Below, piece by piece: positions 37,847 through 46,993 of a stretch of DNA of 64,000 nucleotides (positions within the stretch are counted from its first letter, which is position 1; each line of letters starts with the position of its first letter). This DNA comes from JBAOHV01 sp963714875 (GTDB taxonomy: Bacteria; Actinomycetota; Acidimicrobiia; Acidimicrobiales; Microtrichaceae). The translations under genes and the position numbers were made by a program. Location: contig CAVQQI010000011.1 of NCBI GenBank assembly GCA_963714875.1, positions 620,001-684,000 on the forward strand, read 5' to 3'. The notes below the pieces were generated by a model. The model was given only the letters and a program-made list of their open reading frames with translations. It was not told the DNA's origin and did not search any database.

Positions 37847-38944
37847 TCAGGGAACCGGGGCGCCCGCCCGATCGATGACCCGCTGGTAGATCTCCAGGTA
37901 GCGATCACAGAGCTGCTCCAGGTCGAACCCAGCGGAGCGCAGCTCGCCGGCTGCGCACAACGAGTCGGCCACCGACCGGTCGCCCAGCACAAGGTTCAGC
38001 GCGTCGGCCAGCGCAGCCGGATCCCCCGGCTCGACCAGCAGCGCCGACCGCTCGCCGTCGGGCGCGGTGGCGACCTTCGCGTAGCCGGGGATGGAGCTGG
38101 CGACCACCGGGGTGTGCGCCGCCATGGCCTCCAGCAGGATCACGCCGAAGGACTCACCGCCGAGCGACGGCGCGCAGAAGACCGAGGCACCGGCCATGCG
38201 GCGATCGCGTTCGTCGTCGTCGATTCGCCCCAGCCATTCGATGCGCACGTCGGTGTGGCGAGCCCGGAGCTCGTCGGTCTGCGGGCCCTCACCCGCGACC
38301 CACACCGTGACGTCATCGGCCAGCTTCGGCACCGCCTCCAGCAGCGTTGCCAGGCCCTTGCGTTCCTCGTGGCGACCGATGAACAACACCGTCGGTCCGG
38401 TCGTCGGCCACGGCTCGGCGGCCCGGAACCGCTCGGACTCGATGCCGTTGAACAGCACCTCGAACTCGCCGGGGATCGCCCCGTGGACCAGTGCGAGCGC
38501 ATCGTCGGACACCGCGACGCGCGCATCGAGTCGCTGCCCGAACCATGCCGCCATCGGGGCGAGGGCCTGGTACGCCGGCTGCGACCCAGCAGCGTGGAAC
38601 GTGCCGACGAGCGGCGCTGGCTTCACCAGCAGCGTGGTGACCGTCGGGCCGGGGACCAGCGGCTCGTGCACGTGGATGACGTCGAACCGCTCGTCCCACA
38701 GCGCGCGAAGGGTGCGCATCTGGGCCGACACATCAGGAGCGATCGGTGCCACCGACCCGTTGGAGGCGGTCGGCAGGCTCTTGCCGAGCGGCGTCACGAA
38801 CAGCTCGGGAGGCGGCCCGTCGCACGGCGCGAGCACCCTGGTCTCGTGGCCCCGACGGCGCAGGGACCGAGCCAGGGCGAGCACCTGCCCCTGGACACCA
38901 CCAGGGATGCTCAGGCTGTAGGGGCAGACCAGGCCGACGCGCAC
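37847..38944 (-). CDS. pimA: Phosphatidyl-myo-inositol mannosyltransferase
   Basis: GT4 glycosyltransferase adding the first mannose to phosphatidylinositol on the inner membrane face. MRVGLVCPYSLSIPGGVQ is the PimA N terminus with the GGV nucleotide loop; HVHEPLVPG, FHAAGSQP, GRHEERKGL and GESFGVILLEAMA (EX7E) follow. 365 residues, GTG start at 38944. Directly downstream of patA and pgsA, the conserved PIM cluster. Confidence 0.94.
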   Translation of the reverse strand: MRVGLVCPYSLSIPGGVQGQVLALARSLRRRGHETRVLAPCDGPPPELFVTPLGKSLPTASNGSVAPIAPDVSAQMRTLRALWDERFDVIHVHEPLVPGPTVTTLLVKPAPLVGTFHAAGSQPAYQALAPMAAWFGQRLDARVAVSDDALALVHGAIPGEFEVLFNGIESERFRAAEPWPTTGPTVLFIGRHEERKGLATLLEAVPKLADDVTVWVAGEGPQTDELRARHTDVRIEWLGRIDDDERDRRMAGASVFCAPSLGGESFGVILLEAMAAHTPVVASSIPGYAKVATAPDGERSALLVEPGDPAALADALNLVLGDRSVADSLCAAGELRSAGFDLEQLCDRYLEIYQRVIDRAGAPVP

Positions 38945-38953
38945 CGCAGGAGC

Positions 38954-39871
38954 CTACGGGAGGTCGCGCAGCCACTCCGGACGGTCGATGCCCAGGGCGT
39001 CGTAGTCACTCGGCCAGTTGGGTTGCAGCAGGTGCCACTGCTCCGGAGCCCGGCGGATCAGGGTCTCCAGCGAGTACGCCAGGTCCTGGGTGACCCGCGT
39101 GACATCCGCACGCAGCTTGCCCCGACGTTCGGTGTCGATCGCCGGCAGCACGACGGCATGGCAGTGCCCGCCGTCGAAGTAGGCAGCCGCAGGGATCAGC
39201 GGGGCGCCGCTGCGCAGCGCCGTGACCGCGGGCCCACCGGGCAGGCGGGTCTGTTCGCCGAAGAACTCCACCACGATGCCGTCACCGCTGATGTCGCGGT
39301 CGCTCAACAGGCTGATGATCGTCCCCGACGCCAGCGCGGCTGCCACCTCGGCCGCAGCACTCGGACCGAGCGAGATGATCTTCATGCCGAGGCGCTGGCG
39401 GAAGTCCAGGAACCACTCGAACAGCTCGGGCGGCTCGAGCCGTTCGGCCACCGAGGCGACCGGCCAACCCTTGACCTTGGTCAGCCAGGCCGCCGCCCAC
39501 TCCCACCCGCCCAGGTGCGGCATCGCCACCACGGGGGTGATGCCGGCCTCGATCGGATCGATGAGGTGATGGACTCCTTCGTAGGAGAACCCGTCGTCGA
39601 TCTGCTCCGGTGTCAGGTTCACCAGGCGCAGCGAGTCCAGCCAGTAGCGCCCGTAGTTCTCGAACACCTGCGTCGTGGATCGTCGGATCGTCGACTCGTC
39701 GACGTCGTCACCGAGGATCCGCCGAAGGTTGCGCTCGACCACCGCTCGCTCCTGCTCGGCAGCCCGCGCGTAGCCACGGCTCCCCACCCTGACCAGCGGT
39801 GCGGCCACGGGGCGCGGCAGGTGCTTGGCAGCGGACTGCGCCGTTCGCAGCACAGGGACGGAGAGCATCAT
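38954..39871 (-). CDS. patA: Phosphatidylinositol mannoside acyltransferase
   Basis: Acylates the mannose of PIM using acyl-CoA. 305 residues of the LpxL/HtrB family with the catalytic H-x4-E as MPHLGGWEWA near residue 119, FFGEQTRLPGGP, and LLQPNWPSDYD near the C terminus (DALGIDRPEWL). ATG at 39871 (second ATG directly after). Its translation-start region contains a 17-bp tandem duplication. The start lies 80 bp after the pgsA stop. Confidence 0.92.
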   Translation of the reverse strand: MMLSVPVLRTAQSAAKHLPRPVAAPLVRVGSRGYARAAEQERAVVERNLRRILGDDVDESTIRRSTTQVFENYGRYWLDSLRLVNLTPEQIDDGFSYEGVHHLIDPIEAGITPVVAMPHLGGWEWAAAWLTKVKGWPVASVAERLEPPELFEWFLDFRQRLGMKIISLGPSAAAEVAAALASGTIISLLSDRDISGDGIVVEFFGEQTRLPGGPAVTALRSGAPLIPAAAYFDGGHCHAVVLPAIDTERRGKLRADVTRVTQDLAYSLETLIRRAPEQWHLLQPNWPSDYDALGIDRPEWLRDLP

Positions 39872-39904
39872 GGGGTCACGACCAGCACGGGGTCACGACC
39901 AGCA
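39872..39904. repeat. 17-bp tandem duplication abutting the patA start codon
   Basis: GGGGTCACGACCAGCA occurs at 39872-39887 and again at 39889-39904. The copies lie immediately upstream of the patA ATG on the minus strand, where the ribosome site should be, and no purine-rich SD is visible in them. Confidence 0.8.
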
Positions 39905-39951
39905 TGGGATCGACAGCACAGCGAGCGACCGGGGTCGGGTGTGCTCGGCGT

Positions 39952-40662
39952 TCAGGAACCGCTGCGGCCGGAACGGCCCGAGCGGCTGCGCGCAGCGCTG
40001 CGGCTCTGCCAGCGCTGGCTGGCAGAGCGGTCCGAGCGACGTGCGCGACGACGGCGACGGTCGCTCAGGGCCGGGGTCTGTGCGCTGGCCTGTCGCCACA
40101 CCTTCACGAAGCGCTGCCCCGCGGTGATCAGGTTCAACACGATGATCAACGCCAGCACCGGCAGCAGCAGCGGTTCGAACAGCAGACCGATGGCCAGCAG
40201 GATGAACCGCTCGGCTCGCTCCACGATGCCGCCGCGGGCGTCGAAGCCGAGCGCATCGGCCTTGGCGCGGATGTAGGACACGATCGACGCCGTGACGTAG
40301 CCGGCGACGGGCAACATGACGACCCACGGCGCTTCGCCACTGGCCGCCAGGTAGTAGGCGATGCCACCGAACAGCAGGCCGTCGGTCACACGGTCCGACA
40401 CCGAGTCGAAGAACGCGCCGCGCAGGCTGGACTTGCCCGACGCCTTGGCGACGGCTCCGTCGATCAGGTCGGGGATGCCGGTCAGGATCAGCAGCAGGAA
40501 TCCCAGACGGAGCGCTCCCGCGCCGATGGCGACCGCGGCGCACACCGCCATGACGATGCCGGTCGCGGTGATCATGTCGGCGGTGATGCCGGTCTTGCGG
40601 ATGCTGTTGCCGATCGGCTTGACCGCCGCGTCGACCTGGCTTCGGAGACGTCCGTCGAACAT
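39952..40662 (-). CDS. pgsA: CDP-alcohol phosphatidyltransferase (phosphatidylinositol phosphate synthase)
   Basis: Condenses CDP-diacylglycerol with inositol 1-phosphate. The CDP-OH-P motif is present as DLIDGAVAKASGKSSLRGAF followed by FDSVSDR, with Lys in place of the usual Arg in the AR step. Five to six membrane helices, then a Ser/Arg-rich basic tail of about 40 residues. ATG at 40662 with GAGGA upstream. Head of pgsA-patA-pimA; a 20-bp palindrome lies 18 bp upstream. Confidence 0.9.
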   Translation of the reverse strand: MFDGRLRSQVDAAVKPIGNSIRKTGITADMITATGIVMAVCAAVAIGAGALRLGFLLLILTGIPDLIDGAVAKASGKSSLRGAFFDSVSDRVTDGLLFGGIAYYLAASGEAPWVVMLPVAGYVTASIVSYIRAKADALGFDARGGIVERAERFILLAIGLLFEPLLLPVLALIIVLNLITAGQRFVKVWRQASAQTPALSDRRRRRARRSDRSASQRWQSRSAARSRSGRSGRSGS

Positions 40663-40679
40663 CGAGTTCCTCGCGTCGG

Positions 40680-40699
40680 GTGCTAACTGCAGTTAGCAC
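40680..40699. promoter_or_regulatory. 20-bp perfect palindrome upstream of pgsA (operator candidate)
   Basis: GTGCTAACTG followed by its exact complement CAGTTAGCAC, unusually AT-rich for this genome, 18 bp before the pgsA ATG. No transcription terminator context (no U tract, gene begins right after). It looks like a dimeric repressor site, for example TetR or MarR type. The regulator is not identifiable from the window. Confidence 0.65.
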
Positions 40700-40793
40700 C
40701 TTACTCGCTGAGATGCAGGATGTGAAGGACCGCACCACTGCCACCCCGCTCGGCGGCACGTGCGGGCTGCGGGACGGCTGTCCCGGCGACGGA

Positions 40794-41399
40794 TCAGTTG
40801 TCCGCGAACTCGGCCCAGTCCTCGGGGTTGTCCTCGACGAACCACTCGAGCACGCCGCCACCGACCCCGTCGACCAACACGATGCCGCGTCGGGTGGGAG
40901 GGTTCTCGTCGGAGTACAGCAGGATCCGCCACGTCGGACGCGACAGCCATCCGCGCCACACCATCTGCGCGGCGGCGTGACCGACGGGGAACCCGACCTG
41001 CGTCGACGCGGTCACCAGGGCGTCGGACTCCTCGACCTTGAGCGTCCACCCTGCGACCATGCCGTACGCACCGAAGGCGACCAGGCCGATGCCCGCCCAC
41101 AGCGTGCCGGCGTTGACCAGGGCCGAGTCGTCGCCACGCACGAACCACAGCGCGAGACAGACAGCGCCGAAGATCAGGTAGAGCGCAGCGGGGATGCGCC
41201 GCCGGTTGTTGTTCGGGAACGTGTGCGGACCGACGAACCCGCTGAGATCCAGGTCCTCGGGCAGCTCGTCGACGTACTCGTCGCGATCGATCTGCTCGGC
41301 CGGAGCGACCCGCTCGGGAGCAGCGACCTCGGACGGAGCAACTCCGTCGGTGTCGACGTCGGTCGGCGCCACGGTCGGATCCTCTGGCTCGCCGGTCAT
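40794..41399 (-). CDS. Two-helix membrane protein of unknown function
   Basis: 201 residues: acidic, Val/Ala/Pro-rich N-terminal 60 residues, then DLDLSGFVGPHTFPNNNRRRIP, helix 1 (AALYLIFGAVCLALWFV), helix 2 (LWAGIGLVAFGAYGMVAGW), and a C-terminal soluble domain of about 90 residues rich in Trp (VWRGWLSRPTWRILLYSDENP). No family recognised. ATG at 41399 overlaps the HIT gene stop by 4 bp, so it belongs to the thrS-HIT unit. Confidence 0.75.
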   Translation of the reverse strand: MTGEPEDPTVAPTDVDTDGVAPSEVAAPERVAPAEQIDRDEYVDELPEDLDLSGFVGPHTFPNNNRRRIPAALYLIFGAVCLALWFVRGDDSALVNAGTLWAGIGLVAFGAYGMVAGWTLKVEESDALVTASTQVGFPVGHAAAQMVWRGWLSRPTWRILLYSDENPPTRRGIVLVDGVGGGVLEWFVEDNPEDWAEFADN

Positions 41400-41950
41400 G
41401 TGCGCAGCGTACCTGCGGCCGGCCAGTGCTCCCGAAGTCGGCGCCACTGGTCGACCAGGGCGACCGGCATCACCTGTGACCCACCGGCGACTGCCATGAA
41501 GTTCGCATCGCCGATCCAGCGTGGCACGCAGTGCACGTGCAGGTGGTCCGCCTGCGAGCCACCGGCCGCCCTACCCAGGTTGATGCCGACGTTCACGCCG
41601 TCGCAGCGGGTGGTCGACTTGAGCACCACCACGCAGGCGCGGACCAGGTCCCACAGCTCGGCGAACTCCTGCTCGTCGAGCTCCTCCAGGTCCGGCACGG
41701 CGCGGTTGGGCAGCACCATCAGGTGACCGGAGGTGTAGGGGAACCGGTTGAGGATGACGAAGCAGCTCTCGCCCCGATCGACGATGTAGGTCTCCTCGTC
41801 GGGGGCGCCGCTGGCCAGGATGCGTTCGAACAGCGAACGTCCGTCATCGGCTGCCCCCTCGGGCAGGTCACCCGGCAGCGACCGCCGGCTCTCGGCCGCG
41901 CCGGTGACGTACATCGAACGCCAGGTGGCCCACAGCTGGTCGAGCGGCAT
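41396..41950 (-). CDS. HIT family hydrolase (AP4A phosphorylase-like)
   Basis: 184 residues. Histidine triad HLHVHCVPRW near residue 137 and FVILNRFPYTSGHLMVLPNR upstream are typical of the actinobacterial HIT proteins encoded between thrS and pgsA; the mycobacterial counterpart is an AP4A phosphorylase. A CRCD zinc pair is not seen. ATG at 41950, 17 bp after the thrS stop. Confidence 0.92.
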   Translation of the reverse strand: MPLDQLWATWRSMYVTGAAESRRSLPGDLPEGAADDGRSLFERILASGAPDEETYIVDRGESCFVILNRFPYTSGHLMVLPNRAVPDLEELDEQEFAELWDLVRACVVVLKSTTRCDGVNVGINLGRAAGGSQADHLHVHCVPRWIGDANFMAVAGGSQVMPVALVDQWRRLREHWPAAGTLRT

Positions 41951-41967
41951 CGCTCAGCGCTCCCCTG

Positions 41968-43962
41968 TCACTTCTTGGCCGCGACGTCGGCAGCGAGGCG
42001 TTCGGCGAACGACACGAGCGGCACGTCGCGCTCGACGTCGTTACCGCGGGGGTTCACCCCGACCGTGCGGTGTGCCACGTCATCGTCGCCGACGACGAGC
42101 ACGTACGGCACCTTGTCGCCCTTGGCCCGGCGGATCCGGTTGCCCAGCGTCTCATCGGCGGCAGCGAGCTCGACACGGAACCCGTGCCCCTTCAGCTCGG
42201 CGGCCACCTCGTGCGCGTAGTCGGCATGCGCTTCGGACACCGGAAGGATGGTCGCCTGCACCGGGGCGAGCCACGCGGGGAACGCTCCCGCGTAGTGCTC
42301 CAGCAGCACCGCGAAGAAGCGCTCGACCGAACCGAACAACGCCCGGTGGATCATGATCGGGCGGTGCTTGTCGCCGTCGGGGCCGATGTAGCTCATGTCG
42401 AAGCGCTGTGGCAGCTGGAAGTCGACCTGGATCGTGGACATCTGCCAGGTGCGCCCGATCGCATCTCGTGCCTGGACCGAGATCTTCGGCCCGTAGAACG
42501 CGCCGCCACCCGGGTCCATGACCAGTTCGATCTGCATCTTCTCCGCCGCTGCCCGCAACGTCTCGGTGGCTTCGTCCCATTCCTCGTCGGTGCCGACCGC
42601 CTTGTCCTCGGGCTTGGTGGACAGCTCCAGGTAGAAGTCGTCCAGGCCGTAGTCGCGCAGCAGGTCCAGCACGAAGACCAGGATGGACTCGAGCTCCTCG
42701 CCCATCTCCTCCTTGGTGGTGAAGATGTGGGCGTCGTCCTGGGTCATGCCGCGCACGCGGGTCAGCCCGTGCACGACGCCGGACTTCTCGTAGCGGTACA
42801 CGCTGCCGAACTCGAACATCCGCAGCGGCAGCTCGCGGTAGGACCGCTGCCGGCTCTTGAAGATCATGATGTGGAACGGGCAGTTCATCGGCTTCAGGTA
42901 GTACTGCGTGCCCGTTCCCTCGGCGGCCTCGCCGTCCTCGCCGTGGGAGTGGTCGAGCTCCATCGGAGGGAACATCCCGTCAGCGAACCACTCCAGGTGC
43001 CCGCTGGTCTCGAACAGGTTCGACTTGGTGATGTGCGGCGAGTAGACGAACTCGTAGTCCGCGTCCTGGTGCCGCTGGCGCGAGTAGTCCTCCATCAGGC
43101 GACGGATGATCCCGCCCTTGGGGTGGAACACGGCCAGGCCGGAACCGATCTCCTCGGGGAAGGAGAACAGGTCGAGCTCGACGCCGAGCTTGCGGTGATC
43201 GCGCTTGGCGGCCTCCTCGACCCGGTGCAGGTGCGCCTTCAGGTCCTTCTTGTTCGCGAACGCCACGGCATAGATCCGCTGCAGCATCGGGTTCTTCTCG
43301 CTGCCCCGGAAGTACGCGCCACCGTGGCGGGTGAGCTTGAAGTGCCCGAGTCGGCCCGTCGAGGGCACGTGCGGACCCCGACACATGTCCACGAACTCGG
43401 GGGTGTTGCGGTAGAAGCTGATCGTCCCCCCGCTGCTGGCCTCGCCGTCGGCGTCGTCGCCCGCTGCAGCGAGGTCCATGAAGACCTGCTTGTACGGATG
43501 GTCCGCCATGAGCTGCTTGGCCTCCTCCAGCGGCAGCTCGAACCGCTCGAAGCTCTGGTCCGCGGCGATGATCTCGCGCATCTTGGCGTCGATGCGCACC
43601 AGGTCCTCGTCGGTGAAGGTCGCCCCGCCGGGCAGCTCGAAGTCGTAGTAGAAGCCGTCCTCGATGGGCGGACCGCCGGCGAACGTGGCGCCCGGCCACA
43701 TCTCGAGAACCGCCTGAGCCATGACGTGGGCGGTGGAGTGACGGATGTGCTCGACCACGTCGGGGTCCCGGTCGGTCAGGATCCGCACCTTCGCTCCGTC
43801 GTGCAGCGGGGCGGACAGGTCGACAGGCTCGTCGTCCTCGGCGATCACCAGTGCCGCCCTGGCCAGACCCGGGCCGATCGCCGCAGCCAGATCGGTTCCG
43901 GTGGCGCCCTCGGGCAGCGTGCGTTCGGATCCGTCGGGCAGCGTGATGGTGAGCTCGGACAT
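41968..43962 (-). CDS. thrS: Threonyl-tRNA synthetase
   Basis: 664 residues. N-terminal TGS (LTITLPDGSERTLPEGAT), editing domain with HSTAHVMAQAV (zinc/editing His) and the second His-rich YYDFELPG region, catalytic core with MNCPFHIMIFKSR (motif 2 zinc Cys), RMFEFGSVYRYEKSG and HRALFGSVERFFAVLLEHYAG (motif 3), and the anticodon domain. ATG at 43962 replaces a longer open frame to 44229 that adds no conserved residues. No T-box leader recognised in the 211-bp divergent gap to the helicase gene. Confidence 0.97.
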   Translation of the reverse strand: MSELTITLPDGSERTLPEGATGTDLAAAIGPGLARAALVIAEDDEPVDLSAPLHDGAKVRILTDRDPDVVEHIRHSTAHVMAQAVLEMWPGATFAGGPPIEDGFYYDFELPGGATFTDEDLVRIDAKMREIIAADQSFERFELPLEEAKQLMADHPYKQVFMDLAAAGDDADGEASSGGTISFYRNTPEFVDMCRGPHVPSTGRLGHFKLTRHGGAYFRGSEKNPMLQRIYAVAFANKKDLKAHLHRVEEAAKRDHRKLGVELDLFSFPEEIGSGLAVFHPKGGIIRRLMEDYSRQRHQDADYEFVYSPHITKSNLFETSGHLEWFADGMFPPMELDHSHGEDGEAAEGTGTQYYLKPMNCPFHIMIFKSRQRSYRELPLRMFEFGSVYRYEKSGVVHGLTRVRGMTQDDAHIFTTKEEMGEELESILVFVLDLLRDYGLDDFYLELSTKPEDKAVGTDEEWDEATETLRAAAEKMQIELVMDPGGGAFYGPKISVQARDAIGRTWQMSTIQVDFQLPQRFDMSYIGPDGDKHRPIMIHRALFGSVERFFAVLLEHYAGAFPAWLAPVQATILPVSEAHADYAHEVAAELKGHGFRVELAAADETLGNRIRRAKGDKVPYVLVVGDDDVAHRTVGVNPRGNDVERDVPLVSFAERLAADVAAKK

Positions 43963-44173
43963 GGCGGCCACGCTAGCGGCGCACCGGACCAGCCCCGAAG
44001 CACGATTCCCTGCCGGACCGCAGCCCTGACCTGCCGAGCACCGCCGAGCCCTGCTGCTCGAACGGTGCTGCAGACTGCACCGCGACCGACGCGTTCTGCA
44101 GCACGGTTGCCGGTACGGCGGGCACGGGTGGCCTCGGCGTTGGTGTCCCCGCCACCCCGTAGGCTCGGCCGCC

Positions 44174-46993
44174 ATGTTCGACCACCGACTGCACGCCACG
44201 CTGGTGCCGGGGGACCCCGCGCGTCGCACCTGCCTGGCCCTGTGGTCGAGCGACGAGCAGCACGGCCAGCGCCACAGCGAGCAATCTCACTCCACCGACG
44301 ACCTGCCAGCGACGGAGCTGATCGAACTCGACCCGGGCCTGCCAGCGACGGAGCTGGTCGAGCTGGTCCTGCCGAGTCCCGACGGCCCATCGGTCCGTCT
44401 CCAGCCCGCACACCTGGTCCACGTCGGCGACCTGCTCGACGAACTGCTCGACGTGGCACCCGACGATCCCCACGCGTCGCCATCGGTGCGCGCCTGGAGC
44501 GTCGTGGCGCGCGCCGCGCTCGACGTGGTGGCCCGCGGTCGGCTGCAACCCGCGATCTCCCCCGGCGGGTTCGACACGTGGGCGCTCGGACCGCTGGAGG
44601 AACGCGACCGCAGCCAACGTGCGGCACTCGCAGCGTGGCTGCCACCGGCCGCGCACTGCCACCCGCTGCCCGACTCCGACCGCACCCGTGTGCCCAGCGC
44701 CCTGGACGCCGTGGCGTTGTTCTCCCGCGCCATCGCCGATTCACTGCCGCGCACGGCTGCTGCGGCAACGGTGTCCCGCCAACCGGCGTGGTGCGCGGCC
44801 GAACCGGTCGACGTGTCCGCGGTCCGCTCACACCTGGTCGACGCCGACGACGCGATGCGTACGGTGGTCGGACTGCGGCTGTCGTTGCCCGACGACCCCG
44901 AGGAGCCGTTCGGGGTCGTGCTGCAGGTGCGCTCGGCGGTCGAACCCGCTCAGGTCGCCGACGCGGAGGACCTGTGGTCGGGCCGGGCACCCGGGTTCGA
45001 CCAGCGCGCCGAGGCCGACCTGTTGCTGGCACTTCGGCGTGGTCAGCGCCTGTGGCCGCCGTTGACCGCGTTCCTCGATGAGGCACGACCAACCGCGATG
45101 CAGGTGGACGACGACCAGGCCATGGCGTTGTTCGGGCCGCTGGCCACCGACCTGGGCGGTGCCGGCATCGAGGTGCTCGTCCCTGCAGCGATGACGCGCA
45201 CCGTCACCGCGACCGCGCACGCAGAACCCCCGCCGGGTGCGGGCGACCAACCCCCCACCTTCGACCTGGCCACCGTGTGTGAGCTGTCGTGGCGAGCGAC
45301 CCTGGACGGCGAGCCCGTCTCGGACAGCGAGCTCTCCGCCTTGGCGGCAAGCCGTCGCCCGTTGGTCCGCCTCCGCGGCGAGTGGGTCGTGGTCGACCCT
45401 GCCGTCGCCGAGAAGCTGCGCCGCCGCGACCGGCTGAGCGCGACCGACACCCTTGCAGCTGCGCTCGGCGGCACCGTCACCATCGACGGCGAGCCGGTGG
45501 AGGTCACCGTCGGTGGGGCCGCGGCCGACCTTGCCGAACGGTTGCGCCGGGCCTCCCAGCCACGCGAGTTGCCCGAGCCCGACGGCCTGGAAGCCACGCT
45601 GCGCCCGTACCAGCGCCGCGGCGTGGCATGGATGGACGAGATGGTGCAGCTGGGCCTGGGCGGGGTCCTGGCCGATGACATGGGCCTGGGCAAGACCATC
45701 CAGCTGATCGCGTTGCACCTGCACCGCGCCCCGCTCGAGACCGGCCCCACCCTGGTGGTGTGCCCTGCATCGCTGGTGGGCAACTGGCAGCGTGAGCTGG
45801 CTCGCTTCGCCCCGGAACTGGCCGTACGGCGCTACCACGGAGCGGAGCGCACCCTCGCGGGCATCGGTGACGACGACGTGGTGGTCACCACCTACGGCAT
45901 CGTGCGTCGCGACACCGACACGCTCGCTGCTCAGCGTTGGGGGCTCGTGGTCGCGGATGAGGCCCAGCAGATCAAGAACCCCAACTCCTCCACGGCCCGG
46001 GCGATCCGCAACATCTCCTCCGCTGCAAGGATCGCCATGACCGGCACACCGGTCGAGAACCGGCTGACCGAGCTGTGGGCGTTGCTGGACTGGACCACGC
46101 CCGGACTGCTCGGCCAGGTCGAGACGTTCCGCCGCAGCATCGCCATCCCGGTGGAGCGCGATCGTGACCCCGAGACGACCGAGCGCTTCGCACGGCTGAT
46201 CTCCCCGTTCCTGCTGCGGCGACGCAAGGACGATCCCGAGATCGCACCCGACCTCCCGCCCAAGACCGAGACCGACCATCCGGTGACGCTCTCGGTGGAA
46301 CAGGCCTCGCTGTACCGGGCGGTGGTCGAGGAGATCCTGGAGGCGATCGAGCGCGCCGAGGGCATCGCACGACGCGGGCTCGTGCTCAAGCTGTTGACCG
46401 CCCTCAAGCAGATCTGCAACCACCCGGCGCACTACCTGCGCCAACCGGGACCGTTGGCGGGCCGCTCGGGCAAGCTCGCGGCGTTCGATGAGCTCGTCGT
46501 GTCGATCGCGGACGCCGGCGACTCGACGCTGGTGTTCACCCAGTACGTCGCGATGGGTCGGCTCCTGTTGGCACGTCTCGCGGAGCTGGGCATCGCCGCC
46601 GAGTTCCTGCACGGCAGCGACTCCCTCGGCCGCCGCACCTCGATGGTGGACCGGTTCCAGGACGGCGGCTTCCCCGTACTGGTCGTGTCGCTCAAGGCCG
46701 GCGGCACCGGGTTGAACCTGACCAGGGCGACCCACGTGGTGCACTACGACCGCTGGTGGAACCCGGCGGTGGAGAACCAGGCTTCTGATCGCGTGTGGCG
46801 CATCGGCCAGGACCGCCCCGTGCAGATCCACCGGCTCATCTCCGAAGGCACCGTGGAGGATCGCATCGCGACGGTGCTCGCGCAGAAGCAGGAGCTCGCC
46901 GACGCAGTGGTCGGGGGCGGCGAGTCGTGGCTGACCGAGTTGGACGACAGCGAGCTGAAGGCCCTGGTGCGTCTGGGTGAGGACGAGCCCTGA
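44174..46993 (+). CDS. Snf2/HepA-type DEAD-like ATPase (helicase)
   Basis: 939 residues. The N-terminal 450 are a family-specific accessory region. The Snf2 motor follows: ADDMGLGKT (motif I, about 500), CPASLVGNW, VADEAQQIKN (DEAQ, about 595), MTGTPVENRL, then HelC with FTQYVAMG, HGSDSLGRRTSMVDRFQ, SLKAGGTGLNLT and ASDRVWRIGQDRPVQ. Acts as a dsDNA/nucleoprotein translocase. The last codons overlap the SWIM gene by 1 bp. A 36-bp tandem duplication (44302-44373 region) repeats LPATEL in the N terminus. Confidence 0.92.
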   Translation: MFDHRLHATLVPGDPARRTCLALWSSDEQHGQRHSEQSHSTDDLPATELIELDPGLPATELVELVLPSPDGPSVRLQPAHLVHVGDLLDELLDVAPDDPHASPSVRAWSVVARAALDVVARGRLQPAISPGGFDTWALGPLEERDRSQRAALAAWLPPAAHCHPLPDSDRTRVPSALDAVALFSRAIADSLPRTAAAATVSRQPAWCAAEPVDVSAVRSHLVDADDAMRTVVGLRLSLPDDPEEPFGVVLQVRSAVEPAQVADAEDLWSGRAPGFDQRAEADLLLALRRGQRLWPPLTAFLDEARPTAMQVDDDQAMALFGPLATDLGGAGIEVLVPAAMTRTVTATAHAEPPPGAGDQPPTFDLATVCELSWRATLDGEPVSDSELSALAASRRPLVRLRGEWVVVDPAVAEKLRRRDRLSATDTLAAALGGTVTIDGEPVEVTVGGAAADLAERLRRASQPRELPEPDGLEATLRPYQRRGVAWMDEMVQLGLGGVLADDMGLGKTIQLIALHLHRAPLETGPTLVVCPASLVGNWQRELARFAPELAVRRYHGAERTLAGIGDDDVVVTTYGIVRRDTDTLAAQRWGLVVADEAQQIKNPNSSTARAIRNISSAARIAMTGTPVENRLTELWALLDWTTPGLLGQVETFRRSIAIPVERDRDPETTERFARLISPFLLRRRKDDPEIAPDLPPKTETDHPVTLSVEQASLYRAVVEEILEAIERAEGIARRGLVLKLLTALKQICNHPAHYLRQPGPLAGRSGKLAAFDELVVSIADAGDSTLVFTQYVAMGRLLLARLAELGIAAEFLHGSDSLGRRTSMVDRFQDGGFPVLVVSLKAGGTGLNLTRATHVVHYDRWWNPAVENQASDRVWRIGQDRPVQIHRLISEGTVEDRIATVLAQKQELADAVVGGGESWLTELDDSELKALVRLGEDEP
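44302..44373. repeat. 36-bp in-frame tandem duplication in the Snf2 gene
   Basis: The 19-bp core CCTGCCAGCGACGGAGCTG starts at 44302 and again at 44338. The 12-residue unit reads LPATELIELDPG then LPATELVELVLP. It keeps frame. Confidence 0.7.

Noticed and set aside
40680..40699. CIRCE element for HrcA
   Set aside because: CIRCE is TTAGCACTC-N9-GAGTGCTAA; here the half-sites are in the reverse order around a 6-bp centre.
43963..44173. T-box leader for thrS
   Set aside because: No T-box consensus or specifier stem was found in the 211-bp divergent region.
42070..45081. A 1003-codon open frame on the plus strand
   Set aside because: It is antisense to thrS and then runs out of frame into the Snf2 gene. 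Its residues are the usual Arg/His/Leu-rich shadow of high-GC coding DNA, with no motif.
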